The notes beneath the pieces are model-generated. The model was not told the origin of the DNA and ran no database searches. It saw nothing but the letters and a program-made list of their open reading frames with translations. Positions 49,453-61,499 of a stretch of DNA of 64,000 nucleotides are shown here, in pieces. The stretch's first letter is position 1; each line of letters starts with the position of its first letter. Source of the stretch: Gordionus sp. m RMFG-2023 (Eukaryota > Nematomorpha > Gordioida > Chordodea > Parachordodidae); assembly GCF_954871325.1 (NCBI RefSeq), contig NC_088775.1, positions 86,901,561 through 86,965,560 on the forward strand, written 5' to 3'. A program made the translations under genes and the position numbers.

Positions 49453-49667
49453 TAGTGTTGTTAAACGGCTCGTTTTGAGCCGATTTTTAAAACTCAATAT
49501 TTTATCCAGAAAAATATTACGTAAGCCTGAATATTTTGCTTAAAGAAGGAACAAAGGTCTTTACATATATTTTCGGAATCTTGAGGCTTAGGCAATATTT
49601 TTCTGGCTAAAATATTAAGTTAGCCGTTTTAAAAAATCGGCTCAAAACGAGCCGTTTAACAACACTA
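49453..49667. mobile_element. hAT-type MITE, 215 bp, inserted in the left palindrome arm
   Basis: Long terminal inverted repeats starting TAGTGTTGTTAAACGGCTCG on the left and reading the same on the reverse strand from the right end. It is flanked on both sides by ATACAGAG (49,445-49,452 and 49,668-49,675), an exact 8-bp target duplication. The corresponding site in the right arm (CTCTGTAT, about 49,920) is empty, so insertion came after the palindrome formed. No coding capacity. Confidence 0.95.
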
Positions 49668-49764
49668 ATACAGAGGAAGAAAAATAGATTTATAATTAGA
49701 ATTATTGTTATTGTTGTAACTATGTCTTCTTTTGTTATATATATATATTATCATCGATTATATC

Positions 49765-49905
49765 ATTGTTATTATTTAAATTATGCATTATCTATATCAT
49801 CATTATATAAACAATCGTTAAGGCTCTCAGCTTCTTCATCGTGATGTATTAATAGCTTAATTAATTTAATCATATTTGCTGCATTATCGGTGGTTCGGTG
49901 GTTAT
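49765..49905 (-). pseudogene. hAT transposase-like fragment in the palindrome loop
   Basis: On the minus strand the frame TTDNAANMIKLIKLLIHHDE, then EAESLNDCLYNDD, resembles the TDNAsNMvKA catalytic-core segment of ZBED-type hAT transposases, which is followed by an acidic stretch. It ends at TAA near 49,764. Too short to classify further. Confidence 0.5.
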
Positions 49906-50960
49906 TGTTTATTTTTCATCCTCTGTATCACTCTCAAAGAGTGTTTGTAGGAATTTTTTATTTTTATTAATTTTATATAAAATTTTATTTTCCTCATTCT
50001 TTGTGCATTTTATTTTATTAGATAATTACAATTTTCTCTTTTTGCTAATAATTTTAAATTCTTTTATATAGTCTTTAGAAGTTTTGTAGAGGGTTTGTAT
50101 TACTTCGCCCCTGCTTTCTCATTCAATTTCTATTTTACCTTATTGATTTAAAAAAATATATATTAAAATATTGGAATGAAAAATAATTATATTAATTAAC
50201 TTAATATGTCGAATTGTTAGCTGCATTATCTTCATTAGATAGATTTTTTTCTATTCTGTTATCTAATTTTTTGGTGATGATTTATTTATTGCTCTTATAA
50301 CTTTGTTCTAACCCATTTATTTCAAAAAAAATATCATAAAAATAATAATTTACTATAACATTTTAAAATATAAAGATCTTTGAAGATAGTTGGTCAAAAA
50401 TAACAAAGATCTAGATCTTGAAGATCGCTGCTCAAAATATAAGATCACGATATTTGTAGATCGTTGTTCAAAATTTTTAATAAAAAAAAATCTACATTTT
50501 TTACGATCTTTGAAGATCATTTTATTTTTAGTAAATGTACAACTACTATTTCTATAAAAAATAAAATCAATTATAAAACAAAGTTACAAAAAGCAAGTCG
50601 ATAGACCAAGAAACATCCAAAAATGATTCCAGGACCCTCTTTACCAATAGTTAATTAATATAATTTTTTTCATTCCAATATTTATATATATATTTTTTTT
50701 AGATCAATGGGCCAAAGAGAAAAACGGAACAAGACATGAGTGATGATGAAATAATCGAAGAAAAATTATTTATTGAATCAAAATCCATTGCAGAAGTTTA
50801 AAATTTTAAAAACGAAACGCAATACTTTTAAAAACTTTAACTCATAAATAAAAAAGAAGAAATGATTATTTTAGACAAATTAAAACGAAATAGGACAAGT
50901 CTCAAAATAATATTTGAGAAGAACGAGGGTGACTTCGAATAATTTAATTTTTTAAATAAA

Positions 50961-51620
50961 TTTATGATAATTGTTGGATTCAAGAAATTTTTGGATACAA
51001 GGGAATAAAGGAAGCCATTGTGAAGTGTATATATGGAGGAAATAATAATCCTTTTTTTAGCATAAATAATATATTTACATATGTGCCTGGGCTGGTTTTT
51101 GATAAAAAGCCTAAAAAATTTTCATTGTGATTAACTTAAAAAAATTTTGCATTTTTTTTTCTTCTAATGATATTTCAGTATTGTAAACAAAGTGATTGCC
51201 TAAATACACTTAAATATTGTTTATTTTCATTTAAAGTATTAAATTAAATTTTTGGATATGGGCTTGGGCAAAATTTTTGAAACTTATGATGGGTTTGGGT
51301 TTGAATATTTTTAATTAAATATGGAATGGGCCTGCAAATTATTTATTTTTACTACTGGCCTGGGCTGGAGGCTGATGAATAAATTAAGGCCCCGTGAAGG
51401 TCCCTAATTTCAATAACTGAATTATTTCATTTTCCATCTCACTTTATTTAAACTTAAAGGAATGAGCAAATCACAGATATGCCTTAATTTAAATCATTTG
51501 AAAAAAATTTTTTTTAATAATTGCTGGATTCTACAAATCGTTGGACACCAAGAAATAAAGAGAGCCATTGTGAAGTGTATATATGGAGCAAATTTTAAAC
51601 CATTATTTTAGTATAAATAA
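50961..51620 (+). repeat. Pair of about 110-bp direct repeats around a GC-rich insert
   Basis: 50,961-51,069 and 51,511-51,620 share GAAGTGTATATATGGAG, GCCATTGTG and flanking sequence. Between them lies a stretch with GGGCTGG and GGCCTGGGCTGGAGGC words (51,085-51,410) like the GC-rich MITE cores elsewhere. The first repeat starts directly at the end of the right palindrome arm. Confidence 0.7.
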
Positions 51621-52024
51621 CAAAAAAAAATCATGCTTATTGTGACCTTGCCTTAAATTACATATATTTTAGGGATTTTTTTAAGAACCATTATCAAAAA
51701 TATAAGTTACTAGCTATAGCCTGTCAACGGGAATCAGAATTTTATTCTTTATTCAATCGCTGGGGTGGCCTAATGGTACATGATGAATGCTTGTAAATCG
51801 TTTCGGGTTTTTCTTCGATGATGGATCTGTACAGACATATGATAAGATAATTTTCTGAGCTGAGAAATACCACACCGAAAGGCTTGGACAGCCGGGTGCT
51901 AGGATACTTTTCCAATAAACCAAATAAGATGGCCAGCTGAACTCGTGGTCATTCAAGGATGATAACGATCTCTTGGTCAGCGTTAGGATGATTGTGACCT
52001 AGGGGGCCGTTCGAGCACAATGTA

Positions 52025-52250
52025 TACTAAGCTACAATGGACTTGATAACGATACTCCGGTATGAGATCCATCGGGATTGATACACCGGTGGGAGATAAA
52101 GCTTACAATGGAATCGATAAGAATACTCTGGTGGGATATCTGTCGATATTGATGCTTTGGTGCGAGGAATACGTTGGATATCTGTAGATATTGATAGTGT
52201 GAGACCAAGATACAATGTTCTCGATAACGATGGGAGATCCAAATGGAATC
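52025..52250. repeat. Imperfect minisatellite-like patch
   Basis: Several diverged units of roughly 50-75 bp with words such as CGATAACGATACTCCGGT, GGGAGAT and TCGATATTGATG. GC content is higher than the surroundings. The neighbouring 51,750-52,020 has similar base content but no clear repeat or gene. Confidence 0.5.
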
Positions 52251-52439
52251 AATCAGAAATATAAAAATAGATAGTATGAGTAATAAAGTTGCGAGTTGAA
52301 GGAACTTACCACCAGAAAAGGTGAAAGTAAAGGGAAAAAATAAAATTCAATGATGGATGGATAATAAATTATACCTTTATTTGATGATGAATGAATCATA
52401 ATTTCTCCTATCTTACGAGATGTGATTCAGAAAATTATA

Positions 52440-52910
52440 TTTATTTAGATTTTTAAAATTATCAAAAATGAGAAGAAAAAAATTGAGAAGTGCTCAAATA
52501 AAATAAAGATTAAAAATGACTTAAAGAGATTGAAAAGGTTAGAAATGTATGTAAAAATTACAGTGAAAAAATCATAAAAAGAATATTGTATGTATGATGA
52601 AAAAAAACGCAAAGAATTGTTAAAAAAATGGACCAAAATTTATTAATTATTTTTAAAAATACAAAAGAATTATCAAAAATGAGAAGAAAAATAAATTGAG
52701 AGAAGATATAGTAAGAAAAATAAAAGTAAAGAAAATCGCAAAAAGTTAGAAATAAATTGAGAAAAGATCAGTAAGAAAAAAATGTAAAGAAATCAAAAAT
52801 TTAGAAATAAATTAAGAAGGAATAACAAAAATAAAGAACAATTTAATAAAAATTGACAAAAAAATTTAAAAAATAAAATTGACAAAAAAATTTAAAAAAT
52901 TTTTCCTTTT
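52440..52910. repeat. Purine-rich low-complexity tract with loose repeats
   Basis: The plus strand is mostly A and G with recurring AGAAATAAATTGAGA and AGTAAGAAAAA words. No gene. Confidence 0.5.
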
Positions 52911-53149
52911 TCGATTGACACTTTTCCTTTATTGATTGATACTTTTTATTTTTTGTTTGGATCTTTTCCTTTTTTGAATGGGAAACCCTGTAATTCACCT
53001 TCGGTCAACTTGTATCAAAATCCTAACTCTTTCAGGGGTAATAGCCCAAATATAGGGTTTATTATACCACAGGAATTGTTAGATCAGGGCTTCCCCTGCG
53101 GAGGGTCATTTCCTTATAATCGTTTTACCACCAGGGTTATTGTTTAACA

Positions 53150-54450
53150 TAATTCTCAATTCTTACCATGTACTTCAATGTCTTCGTTAATATTCGGCCT
53201 CGAGGGGCAATAATTTTAGTTTGGTGTAACCCTGATACTCCGTATGTAAAAAAAAGACAAAATATTTACTTGTAATTTTTATGGAATTATGATTCTTAAT
53301 TCCCATTAAATTCACCCTGCTCCCATCGTGAGTTCATTTCGGTGCTGGAAAAAAACGGTTTTAGAATTTCCTCTAATATCTTCGGCCACCCAGTTTCAAT
53401 GTACAATGGGTAATATACATTTATCTAGAATATCGATCATTACAATCGGGATGTGAACCCGAACCCTTAACCCTCGTATTTTAGCAGTACCCGAACCCTG
53501 ACTCTTTCTAAAAGTGGAGGGTCCAAGGGTTCTAGGTGTCAAATATTACATATGACAATTGTCAATTAAAAAAGTTATATAATAACGATTTATATATATA
53601 TTTTTTTTAAATCAATAAGATAAAATAGAAGTTCAATCTCAAAGTTCCCAAGAAGATAAATTAAATGAACTATACCAAAAATCAAAAAATCATATCAATA
53701 AATTCAAACAAGCTACTGTTAAAAGAAAAAAAATATAGAAAAAAGACTAAAAACAGGTGAAACAGAACACAATAAAATTTTAAAAATTGTTGTAAAACAA
53801 AAAGAGATTAAATACACTATTCGAATCTGATGAAATCAGAAGATTGTAATATTCCTTAATATATTTAGCGTTTTTGTTAAATTATAAATTTAAATGTGTC
53901 ACTTATTTGAAAATACTGTGAAAATATTTATCAGGAAAATTAATCAAACGTAAATAAAAATTTTGTAAAAATTATATATCATGGACGATAAATTGATAGC
54001 CATAACAGACCTGTCATACAAATTCCCAAAAGAACATGGAGATATTAATAATATATATAAATTTTTTATTTTTAAAGTAATATATTAGGAATATCATAGA
54101 TTTATATAAAACTATATCACAATTTTAAAATAATACACTGAACGTTAAAAGTAAAACATATATACGTAATTTGAAAATATATATTAAAAATATCATGTAA
54201 ACTATTTGTAAATTAAAATCTATATAAAAAACTGTATAATAAATAAATAAAAAGATTAGTATAGTAAATTGTATGTTGGGTGGGAGGAGGTCAAGAAAGA
54301 GAGCCGTGGATGTCATTGCAGTTAGATTTGCATATATCAATAGAAAAGCGCTGTCTGAGATAGAAGCCTAAATTGGCATTGTACTTAATTATTTTGCAAA
54401 CAGCACATCATCTGACTCTGTTAATATAAATATATTACTTTATAATTTAA
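53150..54450. other. AT-rich spacer
   Basis: Near 53,590-53,640 there is a single short match to the TATATATTTTTTTAAATCAATAAG module of the palindrome arms. Nothing else recognised. Confidence 0.4.
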
Positions 54451-54453
54451 CAG

Positions 54454-54744
54454 ATGACGTGTGCGATAAAATTAGGTCTTTATGCACGCATTGATTTTTT
54501 GGATTTTAATAAATTAAGGTACTTAGTACCAAACCAAAATATTAACGACATCATTAACAATTTTTTAAGCGCAACTCAGGGAGTTGATGAATCATTTTTA
54601 GACTGGTCTCTAAGGTTGTCTAAACTTAATAAACTATGTGGCTACACTAATGATGACCGCATAAAAGAAAAACTTAAAGTATTTAACATCATTTTCTATT
54701 TCATTTTAAAAAAAATAAAATACCTCAATTTAAATTCTAAATGA
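54454..54744 (+). pseudogene. Possible Gag-like fragment of an LTR element
   Basis: Fossil, uncertain. A 96-codon frame with FLSATQGVDESFLDWSLRLS and LNKLCGYTNDDRIKEKL has the spacing of charged and aromatic residues seen in retrotransposon Gag proteins. No neighbouring LTR-element parts were found. Confidence 0.3.
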
Positions 54745-54749
54745 GAATA

Positions 54750-57700
54750 TTAAGTTCAATATATTGTTTAATAAAATATTAAGTTTCATAAAATTAAACA
54801 CATACATACAAAGTGTTTTGAAGGCGAATTTATAGTAAATTAATTGTAGGTAAAATCATACTTTTTAATCTTTAATCTTTAATAACACGTTGGTCATAGA
54901 CCTGCCCAAATGTGAGCGTACATTAATTATATGAAGGCCTTTCCTTCATATAATTATGCCGATTTTTTTACTCAAGGATACCAACAAACCTTGTAACCCA
55001 GAAGTAAAGTAAAAAAAAGGGTGGGACTATATTCCAGCTATTTGTATATGTTAGTAATGAGTATAGCAAAGGAAAGGAAAGAATAAAAGAATAGAAAAAA
55101 GTTCCTTCTACCAAAAAAATTATTAATATTATTATTTTTTATTTGAGAATATTAAATATAAATTATTTAAAAATGATAAAAAATACTTAAAGATTTCCAA
55201 TAGGTTTAAATCAATAGGTGACTAGATGATAAATTTTAAATAAAATAAATTTATTATTTATGATATAAAAGTGATTATTATATTAATTTAAAAAATGGTT
55301 AATCAATTTGGAAATAAAATTTGAATAATAAAATTAATCATATAAATTAGGAATATTTGGATAATAAAGAGAATTAAAAAATGGTGGATAATAAAAGATA
55401 TATAATTTTAGTAGAAAATTAGTAATAAAGCATGATCTAAATATAGTTATGAAAAGAAAAACGTGTTTTGAAAAATGTAGGTTTTTTATGTAAAAAATAA
55501 ATAAATAGCATTCTAAATTAGAAAATTTTTTTTTTATTTATTTATTTTATTGTTTATTTAAAATTCAAAATTTAAAAATTTTTTGGTAAAGTAAAAAAAT
55601 AAAAGAAAAATAAAAAATGGAGGATAAATTAAAGTAAGAAAAAAATGGAGGAGAAAAAATATAGTAGTTAGAGATAAAAGGTTATTAAAAAAATAATATG
55701 TAACTTTATAATTTGGAAGAAGGTAAAATAAAGAGAGTAGTAAAATTTAAAAGAAATATATATATATATTTTTTTTTCTTATTTGGATCCAATAATGATA
55801 ATGATTTTGTAGAATTGGCATCATTAATGTGAGAAATATTTTCAATTTTCCTAAAGATTAAAATATAAAATTTATAATTTAACTTGAGTCAAAAAAATTT
55901 TCATTGACATATTTCCATTTAATCACATTTGTTTATAATTTTATTTATATCTATTGTATTTGTCATTTCTGTCCAAATGATCTCCAAGTCTCAAATAAGC
56001 TTTTAAAGTCTGATCGTTCGTTTCATATGCTGCATGGATATATTTTTTTACAGCATAATGTAATAATTAGGCATTTCCTTTGGTAATGATTGCAGTCAAT
56101 TTTCGAATTTAACATATCGTTATTCATCCAATAATTTTTTCATAACATCGTGTTCTGTCACAATTTGTTAAATTTAAATTTTTCATCCCAATAATTATCA
56201 TTTTCAGAATCAAAATCTATGAGCTATATATATTTTAAAAAATAGCTAATGTTTTAAGGGGACTTCATTTTCGATTGTAATCATTTTTGAAACTTTTTTG
56301 CTGAAAGTTCTAGTCAATTTTCGAATTTAACATCTATAAACCCTAATTTCATTTTTTTCAAAGCATGCAAACTATCTTTAACAAATTGTTCGTGTGATAA
56401 CATTAAAACATCGGTAAAATCATATTAATAAATAATTGTACAAATATGGAGGCCATGATAAAATTAAAAAAATATATGTTACGATGCGGTGATGAAGAAT
56501 ATATAATTTTTTTTAATAAAGCAGAAGATTATTTGTAAATATTGGTTATAAAAGCAGAAAATAATTTTATTAAATATTATCGCTATTAAGAATCAGCTGC
56601 ATGAACATAACACGTTTATCATAAATTCAACAGAGGAGGTGGGTTAGGGAGTATCTTTTAGGTAAAAATTTTTAATAATTATTTTAAAATCCTTTTAAGT
56701 TTAATTTTTGAAATAATATATCATTTTTATTTTACCTTTAATTTTTGAATGTAAGAATCTTCCTTAATTTTTTTTTCAAAATACTAAAAAGGGCAAAATA
56801 AATTTTTTATATAGTAATTTTAAAAAAAAAATCACGTGAAGAAGTTAGCCATATTAAAATTATACACGTAAAATAGAATATTATGCAATGTTTGTGAAAA
56901 ATATAAACTACTGGTAGTTATATTTAAAATAAAATTGAACTAGATATAGTTATAGATTAGGTATATTTTAATAGAAAAATTCTGCGAAAACATATATCTA
57001 TACATCATAATAAAATAAATCGTAAACAAAATTATTTTCGTATAAAACTTCTTCCTGTTTAAATTTTATTTTCTTATCAAATTTCATGGTTAATAATAAT
57101 TTATAACCTTAATCTTTAACTCTATATTTAAATCTTGTGCCATTTTAACTCAACTTTAACTACGAAACAAAATTGAACATAGATAATAAAATATTAAGCC
57201 TTTTGAATGAAGACAATTAATAAGCATCATCTTTCTGCCTGCCAATATATTTATATATAAACTCTTATGCTCCTTTAATTTCAAATTTTCTATATACATT
57301 TTTTGGATATATGTTCGGAGTTCTGATAATATTTATTTAACAATTTTATCAACACTTATTGATTGAATTTTAGGGATGTTAGCGATAGCTTATAAAGAGG
57401 CATTTTTTAATGAAATGGGAATATGACTTTTAAAAAATCTTATTGAAACTCTATAATTTCTTTGCATTAGAAATGTGCGCAACAAATAATCTAATTTTTA
57501 CTAGTATTTATGGCAAAGGACCTTTTTCAAAAAACAAATGATATAGATTTTAAGTTTACACCAAAAAATCGGGAAAGTAATTAGTTAAATGTTGATTTAT
57601 TTCACAAATTTACGTCAATTTCTCTGTTCAAATCAGAGATTTAAGAATTTAATATTGGCATGCCTCAACTGGAATCAAGACAAATGGCTCAAATGTTATG

Positions 57701-57950
57701 GTTAAAATTCTTATTTTTAAAAGCATTATTCATTTGGATAATTTTTTAGTTCAAATAAAGAAGAAATAGAGTATTTCCTAATAGATCATAATTATTATGT
57801 CCCCTCACTATATAGAAAATAAATTTAATGGGTTAAACCTTTACATTTATATGGGATTCGAAACCAAATTTATTGATTTAATCATTGAAAAATTAGCTCA
57901 ATCACATGGGTAATTATGTATATTTATTTCTTAAATAAATCTATTACTGG
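54750..57950. other. Long AT-rich spacer
   Basis: No gene or bounded repeat. A short stretch near 57,878 (GAAAAATTAGCTCAATCACA) matches the end of the hAT transposase at 13,295, probably a tiny scrap. Confidence 0.4.
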
Positions 57951-57954
57951 TTTA

Positions 57955-58205
57955 TATATATGTATGCCACATTTCTTAACAATATTTTTTTTGTCAACAC
58001 ATATTTATTTTATAGTAATAATCATTCAAAATTTTAATTCGAAGGAAATAAGGAGAAAATTACATTTAAAAAGCCGGGGAAGATTTAAAGATGTGCAAGA
58101 ATTTAGGTTAAAAAAAACATTTTTTGGTGAGGAATAAAAAATTAATGTATGGGAAGATTCTTTAGCTAATTTAAAAGAGATTGAATTAAATTGTCAAATA
58201 TTTTG
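57955..58205 (-). mobile_element. LINE scrap, left arm of an inverted pair
   Basis: The reverse complement matches 59,395-59,665 (CATTTTTTGGTGAGG, CCGGGGAAGATTTA and TTATTTTATAGTAAT are shared) and, more loosely, the LFSLLPSHKAFF part of LINE copy 3 at 43,600-43,790. Confidence 0.65.
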
Positions 58206-58364
58206 CCAAACAAAAGTTCGCTTCGATTTTTATCAATGAACGTAGAAGGCGAACGCAAGTTAAGTCTAAAATATATTTGAAGCAATTAAAAAAAATATTT
58301 TCTAGTTACCTAAGTTTATAATAATTCTTAGAAATAATTCTGAAAATATTTAATTTTATACGTG

Positions 58365-59045
58365 CCTAATAAAAATATGAGTAATAAAACAAATTATCAA
58401 AAATATTATCGTAAGATGTATATATAATATTTATTATGTAAACAATTATTTTTTATAATAATAAAAATTTTTATTTTCCCTTATAAAAAAACATGAAATG
58501 AAATGTTTAGTAAAGAAAAAAAAACACCCCGAAAATTAACTTCCAGGAAATAAATTTAAACAAGAAATTTCCCTGATAAACATTTCAGTGAAATAAAAAT
58601 CTTCTGAAGTTAAATCTAGGAAAAAAATTTCCCTGGAACCCCCCAATTTTATTAGATCAACAAGAATAAGAATGAAAATAATTTCCCTAATAAAAATATG
58701 AGTAATAAAACAAATTATCCAAAATATTATCGTAAGTAAGATGTACATGTAATATTTATTATAAGTAAACAATTATTTTTTATAATATTAAAAATTTTTA
58801 TTTTCCCTTATAAAAAAACATGAAATGAAATGCTTAGTAAGGAAAAAAAACACCCCGGAAATTAACTCCCAGGAAATAAATTTAAACAAGAAATTTCCCT
58901 GATAAATCATTCGTCAGAAAATAAATATACTTGTAAATTTCAGAAGAATAAAAATCCTTCTGAAATTAAATCTTAGGAATGGAAAAAAAACCCCTCAATT
59001 TAATTAGATCTTAACAAGAATAAGAAGGAAAATAATTCCCCTAAT
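58365..59045 (+). repeat. Tandem duplication, unit about 320-350 bp
   Basis: The unit starting CTAATAAAAATATGAGTAAT occurs at about 58,366 and again at 58,687, with long near-identical stretches (AACATGAAATGAAATG, AACACCCCG, CAGGAAATAAATTTAAAC). The second unit has small insertions. No coding region. Confidence 0.9.
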
Positions 59046-59394
59046 CCTGAAATAAAATTACTTGAAAAATAGAAATTTCCGAACATTTAACGCAAAAAAT
59101 ATAACGATTCCCGTTATATAAAATAAATCCCATGTAAAATTATTTTAGGGGTTAGGGCTCTATGTATTATCTTTTATTTATTAAATAGTAAGATTTCATT
59201 CGGCACAATTTGATTTTCCGCTTTGGTAAAAGAACGTGACTCCCGTCTGACGCCTGCCCGTTTTAGAAAATCAGTATTATAACTGGTTGTTTTTATTTTC
59301 AAAAAAAAAAACGTAATTAATTTTTTTAAAGTTACTACAAAAAATTTTTTTAAAAGACATATGTGCATCTCTTCTTAATGGCGATAACCTTAAT

Positions 59395-59665
59395 TTTTTT
59401 TGCCAAAATTTTTTTTGAAAACTTGATTCAATCCTTTTTTAATTGCCTAAAGAATATTCCCTATCTTTTCCACGTATCAATTTTTCTTTCCTCACCAAAA
59501 AATGTTTTTTTCTTACATATTCTTGGTAAATCTTCCCCGGTTTTTTAAAATACAATTTCCTCCTTAATTTCTTCGAATTAAAATCTTAAATGATTACTAT
59601 AAAATAAGTATGTGTTGACAAAATAAAACTGTTCAAAAAAAATATTCTTAAGAAATGCATATACA
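59395..59665 (+). mobile_element. LINE scrap, right arm of an inverted pair
   Basis: Plus-strand pieces such as NLIQSFFNCLKNIPYLFHVS and KNVFFLHILGKSS follow LINE copy 3 near 43,620-43,740. It is the reverse-complement partner of 57,955-58,205. Confidence 0.65.
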
Positions 59666-59800
59666 CAGGGTTTCGAACCGTTAAGCATAACTTCGGTTCG
59701 TAAAAAGGTAGATAAAGAAAATTAATCCGAAAATAAATAATATTATAAAACTATTATATTGAAGATTATTTTTTAATGATTAAAAAAACGTTTTAAACAG

Positions 59801-59935
59801 CAAATAGGTGGATTGTCGAAAGTACATTAATGAGTTGCCCACCCGATTTACAATTTGACGAAGCTAACGAATATTGTGACTTTGAAAAGAATGTTCACTG
59901 TATTCCGTGTGAGCCCTCACACATTTATATATTAC
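59801..59935 (+). pseudogene. Chitinase exon 10 (CBM14) fragment
   Basis: Acceptor ACAG at 59,797-59,800, then the last exon. The first full-frame codons include TAG where relatives have TAC (Tyr of KYVDC), and about ten bases are missing after CGAAAGTAC, which shifts the frame. The second half still carries the CDFEKNVHCIPC coding sequence in another frame. It came along with the segmental duplication and has no other exons nearby. Confidence 0.8.
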
Positions 59936-60201
59936 ATTTTTATTAATTAAACATTTTTGAGTTTTTTTTTTCAATATTAGATTTAGAAAAAGGATATATA
60001 TTATAATTTCGATTTAAATTACATTTAAAATTTTCTTCTACTCTTATTATAATAATCATATTATTTAGATGAAAGAAAAAATATTTTAATGATATATTAT
60101 AACAAAATATAAATAAATATTATAATGTTTTGGATAATTTTGTACCCGCTTCGTTTGACGAGTAATTAAGGGCGACATATTAGACTATTTTTGGAAATTA
60201 A

Positions 60202-61490
60202 TTAAGGATTTAAGACTCTATGTGCCTCGATCTCCTTACTGATGTAAATATTATGTGAAAAATAATATATGTTTAGAAAAACTCATTTTTTAAAAAAAAT
60301 ATTTTATCACCATTCTCTAAAAATTATTTTGAGGCGAATGCAATAATATTTTTTTTAAAGATTGCCTTCTGTAAAATTATATCTACAAGGCGAAAAAATA
60401 AAATTTATGCCTAAGAAGACTTTTTATTAGTGACCTGCATCGGGCCAATTTTACAAGCCCGGCCTGACCTAAAATTTTTTTTTAAAAATTATCAAGACCG
60501 GCCTGGCCCGAATTTATTTAAATATAGAAATTAATTTTATAATTGCTCAAAATAAAAGACATATTTTCTAGTTCTACAAATAAAATAAAATATTTTTATT
60601 TTACATAAAAAATTCAATATAAAATTGATAAATTTAGATATATTAAGAAATATTTTCAAGGCCCGACCCGACCCGGCCCGAATTTTAAATATTAGTCCAA
60701 GGGTTCAAAATTGTTCGCAGTATGAATTTTAATGTGTGGAACATAAATTAATTAATTTTAAAAAAAATAATCTAATAATCTACAACACTTTTTATTACTT
60801 TTTATTTTTTACTTTTAGTTAATAAAAAAAGGTTTTTTTGCATTAAAATTTTTCCCAAGGTGTCCGAAACTGGATCCTATTTTAGTTATAAATTTTAGGT
60901 GGTATTCCCTGAAAAATATTTTTGAGGCGAAGAAAATAATAATTTTATTTTAAAGATTCTTCTCTATCAAAATTATATCTGCAAAGAGAAAGAATAAATG
61001 TTATGATAAAGAAGGCTTCTAAAACTATGGGTAGCTCACTCGTCAAATATATCAAAAATAACTGAATTCAATAATATTCATGCTTATCAGTCAAAACTGA
61101 TTATAAGTTCTCTTTAAAGGTATTAGAATATCTCAAGGTTCAAACCGATTCACGGTCTTTTTTTAAAGTTCAGGTTGGTTCAGGGTAGGATTTGGTAAAT
61201 AATAGAGGATAATACAGGTTTAACAGTTATATATGTTCGGTTTAAATCTCTAGATTATTTCGCCATTATTATTAATCCTTTTCTTTCATAATTTTAAATT
61301 AAATTAATTATTTTCCATTATTATAATTAATTTATTCTTGCGTTGGCACGAATACCAAACATAGAGTCTACTAATTTGTCATCTGATGATGATATGAGGC
61401 CAGATGGTTTAACTACAATATCATTATTTTAAATTAATACTTAATTAAGGACTTCAAAAATGTCTCTTTCTTTTCAAATAACGTTAATTC
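60202..61490 (-). mobile_element. Ty3/Gypsy-derived module, copy C (partial)
   Basis: Fossil. Matches 39,102-40,620, with an internal loss around the MITE, and stops within the region that in copy B leads into reverse transcriptase. No protein blocks remain. Broken. Confidence 0.7.
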
Positions 61491-61499
61491 AGATCCGGT

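Larger units (their letters stand above)
48410..50955. repeat. Large palindrome, arms of about 1 to 1.3 kb
   Basis: The left arm (about 48,410-49,452, continuing after a MITE to about 49,690) is the reverse complement of the right arm (about 49,905-50,955). By eye the inner part, 49,240-49,452 against 49,918-50,130, is identical, while the outer 300-400 bp has substitutions and small indels. Each arm itself holds an inverted pair: the TATATATTTTTTTNAATCAAT module occurs near 48,660 (reverse) and 49,215 in the left arm and correspondingly in the right. The unique loop is about 215 bp and carries a hAT-like peptide. No terminal target duplication was identified. Confidence 0.92.
59745..61490 (+). 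repeat. Segmental duplication, copy 2 (partner 38,640-41,110)
   Basis: Same order as the partner: end of chitinase intron 9, exon 10, 3' flank, then the module from 60,202. About 240 bp, including the right half of the MITE, are missing at about 60,697. The right end breaks off near 61,490. Confidence 0.85.

Noticed and set aside
52932-53147. 71-codon plus-strand frame with a Gly/Pro/Asn-rich second half
   Set aside because: No homology recognised, no splice context, and length is within chance for this composition.
53400-53520. CCCGAACCC and AACCCT words considered as telomere-like repeat
   Set aside because: Only a few irregular words, no tandem array.
59675-59705. GTTTCGAACC-like word suggesting a tRNA T-arm
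   Set aside because: No acceptor stem, D-arm or anticodon arm could be placed around it.
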